Source of the DNA: Sistotremastrum niveocremeum HHB9708
Lineage: Eukaryota > Basidiomycota > Agaricomycetes > Sistotremastrales > Sistotremastraceae
Assembly: GCA_001630475.1 (NCBI GenBank)
Contig: KV419400.1
Span: 806,940 to 870,939, forward strand
Direction of reading: 5' to 3'
DNA: 64,000 bases
The first letter of the stretch is position 1, and every line of letters begins with the position of its first letter. Shown here piece after piece: positions 22,138 to 36,956 of the stretch. Below the pieces are notes generated by a model. That model searched no databases, was not told the DNA's origin, and saw nothing but the letters and a program-made list of their open reading frames with translations. The position numbers and the translations under genes were made by a program.

Positions 22138-23758
22138 TTATACTCTGGCATTGCGCCACGCGCTCTGCATGGTGATACGCCTTGCCTAACACCCGGAATC
22201 AGCAAAGATCTTGCCAAGAATCCAAGAAGACGAACCTGATCGAACGTAATTGCGTCATCCCTAAACTCAATCCTCTGAGGCGCCGAAGCCGTATCATCGT
22301 CATCATCCTCCTCAAACCCGCTCTTCGCACCACTATTTCGAATGCCTCCAAATGCTGCTTTTCCTCCAGCCAAAGAGAATGGGCTCGAAGCGACTGCGGT
22401 GCCGAATACACTGGCGGATGCCGGTGCTCCGAAGGTTGCGAAATCGGTTACAACTTTGCGAGAGGGCGAGACTGGTGGAGAGCTAGATAGCGGCGATGTT
22501 CGGGGTGGACTCTCGGGAATTCGAGGAGGGATAGCAGGAGCATATGGAGAGTACGAATACGAGCTACGTGCCAGGTTGTACCGAACCTGTAAATATTTTT
22601 CCGTGAAGCGAGTACCCTTGACCTAAAACACATGAATAACTTGATCGACGAGATAAATCTTGCCGACTCACCTTCTTCAACAGTGGTCTGGCTTCAGCAA
22701 GGGTTGGCGCTTGTGTGAATACTTCCACATTGTGCTTGGCCTCGTCACTTTCCCGATAGATATTTTCCACAACGAGCTTCTTGGTGCTCTCATTGCGCAA
22801 GAGTAACTTCTCGTGAAGTTCTCGAGCAACGTCGTCCACACTTTCATTCTGACCGAGTATGCGATGTGCGACGGCTTGGCCTACTTCTCTGATAAGTCTG
22901 TCCATGTCAAGGTTCTCCAAGACACTTCCGATGATCGCATGTGATAGGAGATTCGCTGTGGTGAGTGGCAGCATCAAACCAGATGTTATACCGGTGATCG
23001 CCTGATAGAAATCTGTGGCATATGCGTATCCGCTGAGCGCTGGCTCGCAAGCCACGAAGAAAAGGGTGATCCCTCTTTGTGCCATATGTCGGGCGATCTG
23101 CAATGGATCGTGGCCATCGGGCGAGCCTTCGTCGAAGCCTAATAAAGATTCGTGAGGTTTAGGACGATCCAAGACGAGAGACTACTATGTAACGTACCGT
23201 CTCCATACTCTCCAATGCCATGAGGCGGCGCGTCCGCGATGAGAACGATCATTTTGCTAGCACCATCTCTCCAATTCATATTCAACGCCTCCCAAAGCCC
23301 AGCCGTTACCGCCTCCGGACCATCGCCACCTCCTGAAGCATAAAGAGTCTTGAGACTATCATGAACTTGTCGAATGTCTGATGTGAAATCGAATTTTCGA
23401 GTAATATAGGTGTGATCCTGGGGAGGGTGATCTCTGAAAGCGATGAGCCCCACTCGGAGGTCCTCCTTATGTTCGAGTTTCCCTGACGCAAAAATGGTCT
23501 CGCAGATTTCTTCAATGTTCTTAGTCGCTGATGCTATGTAGCTGCCTTGACTTCCCGTGCAGTCTTGGACGAATACTAGATCGCTGTGTAAAGTGTGAGC
23601 AGGTTCGTCTGCAAATAAGCTCATTGGACCTACAGCATCTTTCGATCAGACTCCAAGACTGGCAGACCAGTATGTGGATCATATAGGGGGGTGGCCTGAT
23701 GTCCAAAGGCTTGAGGTTGGGCCATTGGAGAGCCCTCGTTCATGTCCATGTCGTCCAT
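22138..23758 (-). CDS. von Willebrand factor A domain protein
   Basis: The vWA domain is in the N-terminal half: DLVFVQDCTGSQGSYIASAT carries the MIDAS DxTGS motif, followed by LRVGLIAFRDHPPQDHTYIT, SGGGDGPEAVTAGLWEALNM and KMIVLIADAPPHGIGEYGDG. After an intron come GITLFFVACEPALSGYAYAT and a helical stretch (DRLIREVGQAVAHRILGQNE). A Ser/Pro-rich segment and an acidic run (GFEEDDDDD) precede the end, which I read as ITFDQ spliced to SAWRNARV and stop at 22138. Cytosolic vWA proteins of this kind are common in basidiomycetes; no partner is known to me. The ATG at 23758 is the first in frame; the frame is open about 60 nt further up, so an upstream 5' exon is possible. Upstream on the same strand lies GEM1. 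Confidence 0.75.
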
Positions 23759-24007
23759 TGTCTCTTTCGGAAGAACAAGACGGGATTGGAAGGTGAACTC
23801 AGGAGGTCGTGTTTCGGTCAAACTTGGAATTTGCGTGCGCCGTAAAACAGTTCAGACGGGTTGGCTCTGAATGATTAGACACAAAGTACAAGAGATGTAA
23901 AGACACTAGTAGGGTCAAGAGAACAGTGACTGCAACTGCAACGAGGCCTAGGGTTAATCTCCAACTTCGGATCTCTGCGGCTCCCGGATATTCAAGGTGA
24001 CTAGGGC

Positions 24008-26617
<2,610 letters not shown>

Positions 26618-27051
26618 CCCGCAGTAGTGCCACTATATTGATGGCTTGCACGCACACAGTCAAATTTGAAATATACGTATGCAAAGAACCGGTGCCGAGT
26701 TGGCAGGCAGAGCACTGAGAATAGTGCTAATAGTGCTAATAGTGCGCGAAGGAGCGAGAAGCGCCCAAAAACAACACAGGAAAGCAAAAGCGGCAGTTTC
26801 AGAAAAACTACATAAAGCACGTCCGAGGCTATTTTATATGTAGGTACATGGATACAGATGGTTAATTAGAGTGAAGTCTCTACTGGATTATAAGAGTGCA
26901 GAGGTGTCATTACTAAATGATGATACTGGCGTCCAACAGGTGAAACATGGATGCGAGGTCAGAAACGTATGAAGGCATTTTGAACACAAGGAAAGTTCAC
27001 GGCGAAAACAAGATGTCTCCTGCCGCTGGTAAAGGTCATAACCTCAGACGG
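26618..27051. other. Intergenic, no gene seen
   Basis: Promoter side of GEM1 and 3' side of the next minus-strand gene. Apart from a short 9-nt tandem repeat I see nothing in it. Confidence 0.55.
26720..26745. repeat. 9-nt tandem repeat, almost three copies
   Basis: The unit aatagtgct occurs twice in full and once nearly so, about 105 bp upstream of the GEM1 start. Too short to assign a function. Confidence 0.75.
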
Positions 27052-27723
27052 CTATGGAGATTTTTTCAGACCACTGAGGTCCAAATTTTCAGGAAGGCGT
27101 AAGTTGAGTTCGGTGAAGACGGTGTAGATGATTTCTTTCGTTAGACCACAATCGACCATATAGGTTGGGGGAACGCCCCATCCTAGAAGATCAAGGATCA
27201 GGACTTTAGCTTCCCAGAGCTGTTCAGCGGTCACTTCAAATATGACTATGAGGACGGAATATTGTGCGGCCACAGCAAACTTACGATGTAGATTTTCAGG
27301 GGTAAACGGAGGCGAGGACGGTGCGGATGGCTTTTTCGGGAGCGATAACTTTGGAGGTGCTGTCTCCTTGGGAATAGGCTTCGCACTGGCTGGCGTTATT
27401 CGAGGAGTAGATGGAGGTGTAGACGCGATGTCAGAGGTGTCGTCGTTGTGGCTTTCTGGCGGGAGTGTCTCGTCTACTTGGCCCTCCTCTGGCTCAAGCT
27501 CTCCGTCTTCAGGCTCAGGCCTTGATTTGGGATGGGATTGAGGTATAGGAAAGGACATGGGCGCGTTTAATGAAAGAGCTGAGGTCGGGCTGGTCGTGAA
27601 CGATTGCGGACGATCAGGCAACGACGGATGAAGACGCGGTCGAGTGTGAGCAGGAAATACAGAGTTGTCTGATGAGTGCGAGCTCGTCGACGTCGAACGA
27701 CGGGGAGCCTGAAAAGAATTCAT
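27052..27723 (-). CDS. Conserved fungal protein of unknown function
   Basis: Start at 27723 (MNSFQAPRRSTSTSSHSSDN). The first two thirds are low-complexity Ser/Pro with an acidic block (EPEDGELEPEEGQVDE) and look disordered. The last third looks folded: VTAEQLWEAKVLILDLLGWG, VPPTYMVDCGLTKEIIYTVF and TELNLRLPENLDLSGL. Within it, a perfect gtaagt donor and an AG acceptor bracket 39 nt (13 codons, no stop) starting just after NLHR; spliced or not, the frame stays open. I do not recognise the family. The start codon lies 149 bp from the divergent AVL9 start, so the promoters are shared. Confidence 0.65.
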   Translation of the reverse strand: MNSFQAPRRSTSTSSHSSDNSVFPAHTRPRLHPSLPDRPQSFTTSPTSALSLNAPMSFPIPQSHPKSRPEPEDGELEPEEGQVDETLPPESHNDDTSDIASTPPSTPRITPASAKPIPKETAPPKLSLPKKPSAPSSPPFTPENLHRKFAVAAQYSVLIVIFEVTAEQLWEAKVLILDLLGWGVPPTYMVDCGLTKEIIYTVFTELNLRLPENLDLSGLKKSP

Positions 27724-27872
27724 TTTTGTTTTTGGATGTAGGAGCGGGAAACAAGAGCAAGACGTTGCGCCCGAAGAAGAAATCACGCATCAACAATCAC
27801 ATCTCCTCTGCTTTTCATCATCGGCTGTAACACGTTCTCTCGCACTTACTCTCTCTTTTCCTAACCATCATC

Positions 27873-30800
27873 ATGGACAAAGATCTTCACCATTCTCTGT
27901 TCTCAACGCCGCCCCCACCACCCGAAGACTACACGTCTCATCTCAGATCCGACGACGAATACGACAACGACAACGACACCGCGTCTGCCAAATCAATATC
28001 ATTGTCTTCTGCACCAGCTTCGGCTCGAAACTCTTCTGCATTTGCATCTTTATCTACACCATCCAGACCCAATCCACATTTCTTCGAGTTTGCAGCGCAC
28101 GACACCCCGCCTCCTGGTGAGACGGAACTACTTTCGGAAACAGACAGTCTTGCAGGTACCAGCACAACAAGCAACGTCCTTGAACACGATACGGATGAAC
28201 TTGAGACCCGTGACTCTCCTATTTCATCTGCAACTCCTTCTCTTCTCAACTATGCCTCTAAAGCTGGTCCATCTGACCTTCCCTCTCACGACACCTCTGA
28301 ATCAACCTCACTCCAAAGTAGCGTGGAGACTACGTACCCTCCTCCCTCTCAAGCATCTGTGGATGAATCTTCTCGCAGTGGATCGCCTCGAAAAGCCCGC
28401 CCCGAAAGTCTACTCATTGACTCGATGACTGGGCCTTTAATTTTAGGCGTCGCTTTGGTTGACTTCAATCATCTGGTGAGATCCCTTTGTCGCTTGTAGG
28501 CTCATGCACCGACTTTCTTTAGATAGGACCCCAGATTGAATGGTCAGAGGGGGCTGTCTTTGAGGATCCCGAGATTGCGCGTATTTTGCCTTTCCTTGCG
28601 CTTCCCGATGGCGCACATTTGAGCTCGGAGGATTATTCATACTTTCACCTTGTTCCTTCTTCGCCAAAGCCTCAGACAATATTTGGAATTTCGTAATTAC
28701 TGTCCCTTTTGCCGTCCGTTTGCTATAAACTCAGCTCCGTTATCGCAGATGCAACCGTCAGATTTCCTCTGCCACCCTTCTGTCCAAAGACGAAGATGTT
28801 ACACGTTCTACTGTGCAAAAGGCCATCGTGGTTCTGTCCAGCAAACCAATATTTGGGCCCATACGGTAAAAACCCGCATCGTGTACGTCGAGACCGAGCT
28901 CATTGCGGTATTTCTCTCTAGTGATAAGCTTGGTGTGGTCACAAGGGCGTTCTTTGCGCAACGTGATTTCCGAGATGCCAGTATCTTATCTGCGTTCCAT
29001 ACATCCCTGGAGCAGTCCCTCCGGCATCAACTGACTGAGAGCGCGTTCTATATGGGTCCGTATTTCATTTACCGACAAGTTCTTATTCTCACACTTGTGC
29101 AGGAACTAATCTGTTTGTGAAATTGCCGTTTTTGTGTGTGTTATTCTGACTGGATATAGACGAGAACTCGTACATGTGTTCCGTCATAGAACCCTGATTT
29201 TACTCAAAGCATTGTTGCTCCAAAAGAAGGTTGGTCATAGCAACTCCAGTATCTCGACAGTATCTCGATTGAACATTTAATCTTTTTCGTGCCTCTATAG
29301 ATTCTATTCTACGGGCATCCAGTGGAAAAGTTGTGCACGTTCCAGTATTCTTTGGTGTCTCTAGTGCCTGGTACAAACCTCATTGTCATTTATCCCTTGA
29401 ATTTTGTCTCATGCTAATTAGGTCTCCTCAACACGTTGGAGGACTGCGGCTCTCCACCCCTGGAATCGAGAGCTCCAACGCTGTCGCGCCCTACGTCCTT
29501 GCGGACGTCTGATCGTAAAAGTCTCAACGCATATCTTGGCTTGCCGTTAGATATTTTCGGAAAAGTATATATTGTCAAACTTCCTACCGTTCACTGTCTG
29601 ACGAAAGATTCCAGGACGCATTTTTCCAACCCTATCTTCCTCTTCAGCAACTCGATTTGCTCAAAGAAACAAAAAGCTGGCTCTGTGGGAGTACCAATTC
29701 TATCATTACCCAACAGAAGGACATGGACATTCTGGTTAACGTATGTAATGATCCACGAGCTCACATCAATTCTCTTCTAACCCTCTTGACATAGATTGAA
29801 ACAAATACCTTGGAATTTCGAAACTCTCAGGTTGAACGGCTGGTGAACCTCACAGCAGCAGATAGGAAATGGATAGATGATCTTGTTCGTGATGTCAATC
29901 AAACATGGAACGAAGGCGATCCCACACGACCAACTGGAATGCAGTACGTTATGCATCCGAGAAGACTTTATTATTCACTAATCCTGCTTTATCTAGATTT
30001 AAAGGAAGCGACGACTACTTGCGATCCAAGGTCATTATTACCGATATAGTGCAGCAAAAGGCCTTGTCTCACTCTTCTTTAGTTTGAAGAATACATATCT
30101 TCGGGCTTGGCAGCCGTCAAATATGGGGCATTCTTAGCCAAGGGTGATAGTTCAGGTGTCATAATTTCTGGGGGGTCACGTAAGTTTACCATGAATTGGC
30201 TTCGATTACGCATGCTGAGCTTGATTCAGCGGCCGATGCTACATCCATAGAAGACTTCAACCCTATGTGGATTGCTGGTTTCAAGCAGACAAATGCTTTC
30301 GAAGTCTGGGAACGTATCACGGACCCCCTCTTATTCGATATCGTAGAACCAAGGTATGTTTTCAACATCGTCGCATCTACGCCTTATCTTAAAATGCTCA
30401 GACACCCATGTCCCCAAAAACCGAACCAAATTGCCGACATTGGTTTACGCCTCCAGGAAGGCTTACACGAGCTTAAGATCGATCAACAACTTGCGCCTAC
30501 GCGAGAAGCCTTATCGAATGCCATCACCGCGGGCTCAACTAGTTTCCTTAAGGCTGTGGACGGCGTTCGCGGACGTTGGACGCTTGGAAGATCCGCGAGC
30601 TCAGCGTCTGTCCAATCTGTGGGCTCATCAGCTACAACTACGACCAGTGCCAATATGAGCAATGCCGAGGAGATTAATCCTGCCGAACTTGCAGTGGAGG
30701 AAAAGAAGGCTGCCGATCCACCTAAGGCCAGCCCACCGACCTCCCCACCACCAACGGCAAGACCTTTGAGTGTGGTTGCTACCCAAGCTGGTGCGACCGT

Positions 30801-31068
30801 CAGTGCTTGGGGCTCAGGACTGGGATCGTTCTTGTCGTCGCGAGCGTCTGTATTCGGGGGACGGAGGAGCAGTGCAGCATCTGTGAAGAGCGAAGGTAGT
30901 GATGGTGGACCTCGACCTAGAGATTCATTGGGAGGCGGGTCGGCGTCCTCTATCAGGTCCCTGTCCAGTCGGAGTGCCGACACGATTCCAGAGGAGGAGG
31001 GCAACGTTCCTTCAGGAAAGGATACGGAGTCAATAGCTGGAGATTCTGCGGCTAGAACTGCTTTATGA
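27873..31068 (+). CDS. AVL9: AVL9-family DENN protein (late secretory pathway)
   Basis: Starts at 27873 with a disordered acidic Ser-rich region of about 185 residues, then the DENN start GPLILGVALVDFNHL and IGPQIEWSEGAVFEDPEIAR. Later exons give SYFHLVPSSPKPQTIFGISC, IVVLSSKPIFG, DKLGVVTRAFFAQRDF, LILLKALLLQKKILFYGHPV, YSLVSLVPGLLNTLEDCGSP, LEFRNSQVERLVNLTAADRK and YISSGLAAVKYGAFLA. These blocks in this order define AVL9, needed for post-Golgi export. At least ten introns. The C-terminus is Ser/Ala-rich and disordered, ending SIAGDSAARTAL at 31068. DENN modules usually act on Rab GTPases; the target here is unknown. Divergent from the unknown gene on its 5' side. Confidence 0.88.
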
Positions 31069-31379
31069 TTCACGAACTGGATTCTGTTTCTTGGCCTCTA
31101 TGCATGCACATCTATTTATGGCGCGTTTCTGTACATCTACTTAATCATAAATGTTTTCTTGTCATGCATAAGGCAACGGGAATAGAGAAGCCGTGGCGCA
31201 CCAATCTCAAGATGCAGAAAGGAGTCAGGCACGGACCCTGTACCAAGCGAGAGGATGGCAGCATTCATCAGAAGGTTACCTGGACGTCGTCAAGAGGAAA
31301 AGACCGTCAGGGTTGACAGATAAAAACTTGAGACTCGCTGTGCCAGCCTCTCCCACATATCCCCAACGACCTTAGTCTA
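31069..31379. other. Intergenic, no gene seen
   Basis: 311 bp between AVL9 and the next gene on the same strand. It should hold the AVL9 3' UTR and a compact promoter. Nothing else seen. Confidence 0.5.
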
Positions 31380-31718
31380 ATGGCATCCACTCACGCAGAA
31401 AAAACCACTGACGCCCAGCCAGCCGCTGCCCCTCCCATGTGTGAGCACAGCACTTTATCTTGTCCGTACATATTGGTTGAGTTGATATAGCGACTGAGTC
31501 GAGCTTTATCAAAGGAGCTGGTTCGGAATATGCGAAGGGTATGGCCAAGGAGGGTGGCGAGGAGACGATGAAGTACGTGACGTCGACCGATGGACAGCAA
31601 GAGCTTGACGACGCAAAAGCGAAGGCCCAGGTATGTTCGCTTTACGTTACCAGAATACAAGACTCATCGGTTGCAGGGGTTGTGGGCGAAATATTGCGGC
31701 TGCCTTGGAGGAGCGTGA
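31380..31718 (+). CDS. 80-aa conserved small protein, function unknown
   Basis: Three exons (31380-31440, 31491-31630, 31677-31718) join in frame to 80 codons plus stop. Sequence begins MASTHAEKTTDAQPAAAPPM, then STESSFIKGAGSEYAKGMAK, EGGEETMKYVTSTDGQQELD, DAKAKAQ and ends GLWAKYCGCLGGA. It is hydrophilic, Gly/Ala/Lys-rich and probably helical in the middle; two cysteines near the end could take a lipid. The last exon of 13 codons with clean splice sites argues against chance. No signal peptide or known domain. The stop lies only 75 bp before the start of the Ser/Thr-rich membrane-protein gene. Confidence 0.65.
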
Positions 31719-31793
31719 GGGCGGTGCTTTGGCGTCAGCGCCTATTTCGGTATTTTGTTAATAGGATGCACGGCCGTAGAGTCTTTGTCGACC

Positions 31794-33703
31794 ATGTCTA
31801 ATTCGTCCACGATCTCTACTACTTCTCTTTCTACTTTTTCATCTTTATCTTCATCTTCTCTTACTTTATCGTCGTCATCTGTCGTGCCTACACCCACTGA
31901 GACTTCGGTGACGTCAACGGGCACCACAAGCCCTGCTTCAAGCTCCATGGTTTCGTCGTCGAGCCCAACGGCGACGAGCGACTCAACTTCAGCAACTGAT
32001 TCAACAAGTACTGATACGAACACGGATACATCCACGTCTGACACAAGTACTTCGACTACCAGCACCTCCACATCGTCCACTACCTCGACTTCTTCGACGT
32101 CGACCTCATCCACCTCTTCGACCTCGTCTACATCGACCTCATCCTCTACCTCGACGTCCACTAGTACGACGAGTACGACGAGTACTTCCGATACAACCTC
32201 ATCCACCAGCACCTCAAGTACCTCTTCTTCCACTAGCACCTCTTCTACGAGCACTACGTCTGACACAACCTCCTCTACTTCTTCCACAGCAACCGATACG
32301 ACCACCTCGACCACCTCGACCTCTACTTCTGACACCTCCACGTCCACGACTGATTCATCAACATCTGATTCAACGACTTCCACCTCTTCGTTCGTTCTTT
32401 TTTTTCCTCCAGTTTCTTTGTATTGAATTTTGTTTAGCACTTCGACGTCCACTGATCCTCCGTCTTCAACGACTTCTGCGACGACCACGACCTCTGATTC
32501 AGGCTCACTTTCTCTTACTACTTTAACAAGCTCTATTGTTACTGTCATCGATGGACAGTCCACTACAGTCAGTATCGCAGCGCAACCCTTGCCTCCCACG
32601 ACTGACTTGCCCCACAGATCGAAACTGTCATACCTACTTCCCTCAACGTTATTCCAAAGAAGACAACGCCAGAGTCTCAAAAGCCTGGTATAATTGCGGG
32701 TGGAGCTGTCGGAGGCTTTGCCCTTATCCTTGTCCTCCTCGGCATTGCAGCTTTCTACCGTCGCCGATATCAACGGAAGACCGCTCACCGCCAGCTCCCT
32801 ACCCCCCGTCATAGTCGTCTAGAGGGAGAAGATGACTTCGATCTGGCTGGCCCTGGTCTGATGAACATGAGTTATCTGAATGATAGCGCTCCTCAATTAT
32901 TGCGCGCACGAGCCTCGCAAACCGGGAGCATATTCCATGAGGGCGTGTGGCCTCCTCCTGACAGACCCCTTGAAGATCCCATTAGGGCTGGCAGTCGAGT
33001 TGACCTCGGCTCCATCGTCGACAACGTCATGGGCACGTCGAGCACGGCTAGCAACCAAGCCGAAGCTGCCGCGCCAATCGGCACCTCCGGACATCTCCGG
33101 GGCGGCGCCGGCCCTAGTCCTCAGGGTTCAATGGACACAGGATATGGGTATTATTCTGACAGCGTCAATCAGCGCTCTGGATACCTTCCTGTCCATAGTC
33201 GTGACCAATCCTTAGGCTCGTCGGTTGGATCTCAAGCGGCCATGCTTCCTGGAGCAAGACGCTCCTCAACAAGCACTTCACCCGGCCCAGTCCCTACAAA
33301 CCGTTCTGTTACCTTTGCCGATTCTGGAGCGTCTGCGAAAGCACGTGAAGCAGCAGCAGGTTCTTCACAATCGCGCTCACGTCTTTCGATCATCTCTCCT
33401 CGTACCGACAATTATGAGCTAGGCATGCTATCCAGCCCTACCTCTGCGCTCAGTCCAAGCGCCAGAAGCGATCCTGAAGCGGACACAGCCAGTCAATATA
33501 GCATGCCCTCGGTGCTGCCCCATCAGCCGCCACAGGCAAATCAATCCGAGCAGGCGTTGCCGCCGCTACCTTCAGAGGCAATGCCTCTAGTTGATCTCAG
33601 ACAGGATTCTTCCGATGTCACAGAAATTCCGCCCCTCTATCATACAATCCACCCGGAAACTAATACTTCATCGCGTGCCCAAAATCAGGGCTCAGCCTCG
33701 TAG
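31794..33703 (+). CDS. Ser/Thr-rich single-pass membrane protein (Mid2-like layout)
   Basis: Starts MSNSSTISTTSLSTFSSLSS and continues for about 250 residues almost only of Ser, Thr and Asp in short imperfect repeats (TSTS, SSTSTS), expected to be heavily O-mannosylated. After two introns comes TSLNVIPKKTTPESQKPG and one membrane helix (IIAGGAVGGFALILVLLGIA) followed by FYRRRYQRKT, then a cytosolic tail of about 300 residues, Ser/Pro-rich, ending NTSSRAQNQGSAS. The GG-rich helix with a basic stop-transfer is typical of fungal wall-stress-sensor-like proteins. There is no N-terminal signal peptide, so the helix itself would act as signal anchor. A second protein of the same plan lies at 38834-40218. 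Confidence 0.72.
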
Positions 33704-33834
33704 CATACAAGGAATTGCACGGACTCTTATATATGATCTTTTCATGGACTCAGCCATCGGACAACTTGACTTTTCATTTATCGTATATAGCACAAAAGCT
33801 AATTAGTACAGTCAATGGATATTGAGAAATGATT

Positions 33835-35079
33835 TCAGAAACACAATATGCACATCGATCGAAACTTTTTACGAGTACTAATCCGGGTCTCAGCACGTCC
33901 ACCAGCAACAAAGTAACAAAAGATCGCCATTCTGCGGCTGATATAGCGCAGGATTTCCACACGACCAAGTCTCCGTCCAACATACTCTGAATTACCCGGT
34001 GAATATGACATAAGTGAAATTATATCGAATACATACCGAAAACTCCGGAAAAATCCTGTCAGACATGCCATAGGGCAAGCTGCAGTGGCGGACAAACATC
34101 CAGGCGTGCAACCCATTAAGGTCGAACAAGATGAGTCGAGTCCTTTCTTAGTTCCTTCAACGACAGTTCGCGCTGCGACGACATGGAGATCAAGTGGAGT
34201 AGCAGCTGTTTTTCTGTCACCGTCAGGACCAAGTTCAACAGACATAATGATAGCGTTATCAGCCGTAAAGTACTGGTTTCGGATTGTCTCCTCGGGTGAA
34301 ACCAGCTCTTGTTTCATGCTGTCAACCTCGGAGGTCTTGTATAATTTTACGCGGCTTTTGTGTATTTTCTCTCGGCTGCAGATGTATGTTTTGAGCTTCT
34401 CGGCTGTTCTGGGAGGCGGGATATGTTGAAGATGAACGAAGGAGATTGAATTGTCATCGGCTTGGAAGGGTCTGTATGACGGTATTGGTCCAATGGTGGT
34501 CGCTGACAACAAGTGATGTTAATGATAGTTGACATGTCTAGGTCACAGAACGCCTTACAAAGTAATCGATAGTGTACTGAGGAACAGAAACAGTGAGGAA
34601 TTCATCAACAATCTAGTAAGGCACAGAGCACACCTTTATCAAGCCTGTCTAGATTTGGGCCTCGCAGTGGAAAACTGGTCTCAGTCGTACCGTCCAGAGG
34701 GTCAATCCCGCTGACACTCATGGTTGGCGACATTATTGGCTGCTCAGAAATGGTAGGCGCAACTCCCAAAGGAACATTATCGTGCCATTCCTGGACACGT
34801 GCAAGCCGACTATCAGCCCCAGTAGCAATGATGGAGGGACTTCCGTCGTCGTAGAACGAACTGCGACCTCCTTGTGCAGTGTTGGCCGAATAACGAAACG
34901 AATCGGTGTGAGACGCTCCTGGAGGTCTTCTGAGAGTGCCTGGAGACTGAATGTATTGGCCTGGACTGCCATAGCCCTCATTGGGCTCCTGAAGTATATA
35001 TCAACACTGGTGGGAAGTATCCTGTATAGCTTCAGTGTTGACTTACAATCGACGACTCTGAAATATGAGACAACGCCAT
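33835..35079 (-). CDS. Unknown protein, spliced, Agaricomycete-type
   Basis: Start at 35079 (MALSHISESSI) spliced to EPNEGYGSPGQYIQSPGTLR, then YSANTAQGGRSSFYDDGSPS and SRLARVQEWHDNVPLGVAPT. Two further introns lead to TTIGPIPSYRPFQADDNSIS, FVHLQHIPPPRTAEKLKTYI, CSREKIHKSRVKLYKTSEVD, NAIIMSVELG and LDLHVVAARTVVEG. The phrase HLQHIPPPRTAEKLK followed by a short beta/alpha segment resembles a fold that recurs in many mushroom-fungus proteins without assigned function. The first part is disordered. The 3' end is uncertain: a likely intron near 33980-34040 may change the last 50 residues. I cannot assign a role. Confidence 0.45.
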
Positions 35080-36956
35080 TCAGAAGGCTAGCAGATGCGG
35101 CAAAAAAGTCGTCCAAGGAGCGTGTACGAGATAGGGGGCCCAGGAAGTAACATCACTTGTGAAGAAGTAACCTAACCAGCAGAGCGTTCAGGGTCCAGTA
35201 ATTCAAATCCTTAGGATATTTCACAGAGCAACACAAGACTGAGGCGATCCAGAGTATTTTGATGTTGACATTCTGCTTGGATTATCGATAAATCACGAGC
35301 CACGGCACTGTGCTGAGTGCAGAGAGCGAAGCGGTTGACTGCTGCAGGTCAGGTAAAGCACGGAGGCAAAACCGGCAAGACCGGCGAGGGAAGTTCGGAG
35401 TTCGGAGTTGGTCGGTAACGTTAGCCGGTAACACTGTGCAGCGGAAGCTCTGCACGTAAAATTCAAGAAACGCTGAGGAGAATGTGCTCCACATAAAAAA
35501 TCCTTAATCCACATAGATGGTTCTTCATATTTCCGATCCCAATGTGTATAGAGACTATCCTGGGATAGAGAACATCGAGAAGATGTTATCAGCCCACCCT
35601 AGTACTCCCATCATTAGGGCCCATGGATTTCTCGCAAATGGTGATCCCCGCGCTCAGGGCCTAGCAAGGCACACATGATGTCACAGGGATGAGAAGCAGC
35701 AGGGCTTGAGAGCTATCTTGAGGCAGCACCGTGGATGAGAGGCATATAAACCTATCAAATCCACGAATAGCAGCCGCGGAATATGAATAACTACATTCTG
35801 CTTTTCGATCGGCATCTTCCAAAAATTGTCAAAATTCAGCTGCAGTGTCTATGATCGATTGGAAATTGTGGAAAACTCACCGGCATGGGACGTCTTCTTC
35901 CTTCAGGAAATCAGGCTGGCTATACATAATCATGTACATGCATTGAAGAAGGTATTCCAGGTCCAGACTTTTCAAGCGAAGCGGTCCGGCGCGAATATGA
36001 TTTCTGGGCCATGATCCAGACAATGGGCTGTGGAGAAGAGCGGTACACCACCGGTACATCTACTAGATGTCAGGTAAAGAAACGTGAGAGCCTCCGCTCC
36101 GAACCCCTTTCTGTCAGAGAAGACCCTCTTGAATGGACTTTAAACGAGCAGCACTTATCAAGTTGGTACAGGGCCGTACAGAATTAATAACGCTCAGGTC
36201 GAAACAGGTGCCAGTGTTGGAAAGACTCGGGAACCTTCCATGCACGGTAAACAATGTGGAGCTCTGGGTTGATTCGCATCTTCCTCATCGAATGTCCATG
36301 AATTTGATAGTCGATGTGCCACAACGATGCTGCCATTGCGCGACTGGCTCCATTGTCGTGAGGCAAGTCGAAGCGCAGAATTTTCATGCAAGTCCATCAT
36401 GACATTCATGAATCCAAACGAGGATGAGTCATCCAGAAATCGGTGGGGTGCGGCTTTAGTGTCAGTACCCTGATCGCAACATGCAAGCCTGTCAAGAAGG
36501 TTGGAGTTTCGCTTCGGTGGAAAGAAAAGACTGATATGTGCCACGTTTTGCGCCGAAAGGACCGTTGATTCTGGCCGAATGATGCATGGTTTGAGTACGA
36601 TTTGAAACTGCACAAGAGCAAGCTGAGACACTGAGACGAACAAGCTGGTGGGCGTAGTGAAATCGGAGAATGAATGAACTGCGAGCAAGGTGCGATCAAC
36701 GAGGTGGCAGTGAGGGCGTATTCAAGAATTGACGGATCTATACATAGCAGCGAATAGTAGAAGTGAACACGAGTAAATGTAGCCTTTACGAGAGAGAGCA
36801 TGGGAGGCGCTAGCGCTGATACGGCATGGAAGCGCAACTTGAATGCAACTTGAAGCCGCGACGCGATCATGATCCAAAAAGGCACGGCACACTCAATGCG
36901 GCAAAATATTCAAGGCCCTCTCGTGATCTGAATTTCACCCCCGTCTCCCACTACCA
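35080..36956. other. Long intergenic stretch, no supported gene
   Basis: 1.9 kb without a gene I can support. Several open frames of 60-160 codons exist on both strands but show no domain, signal peptide or consistent splice chain. Short direct repeats occur (ttcggag twice in a row near 35395; gcaacttgaa twice near 36835). It contains the promoter of the secreted-protein gene and perhaps that of the unknown minus-strand gene. Confidence 0.45.

Noticed and set aside
31742-32812. Minus-strand open frame of 356 codons, Val/Glu-rich
   Set aside because: It is the antisense of the Ser/Thr repeat gene; the Val/Glu/Asp runs are just the complement of Ser/Thr codons.
36184-36885. Two overlapping minus-strand open frames
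   Set aside because: No domain, signal peptide or splice pattern; neither frame is favoured over the other.
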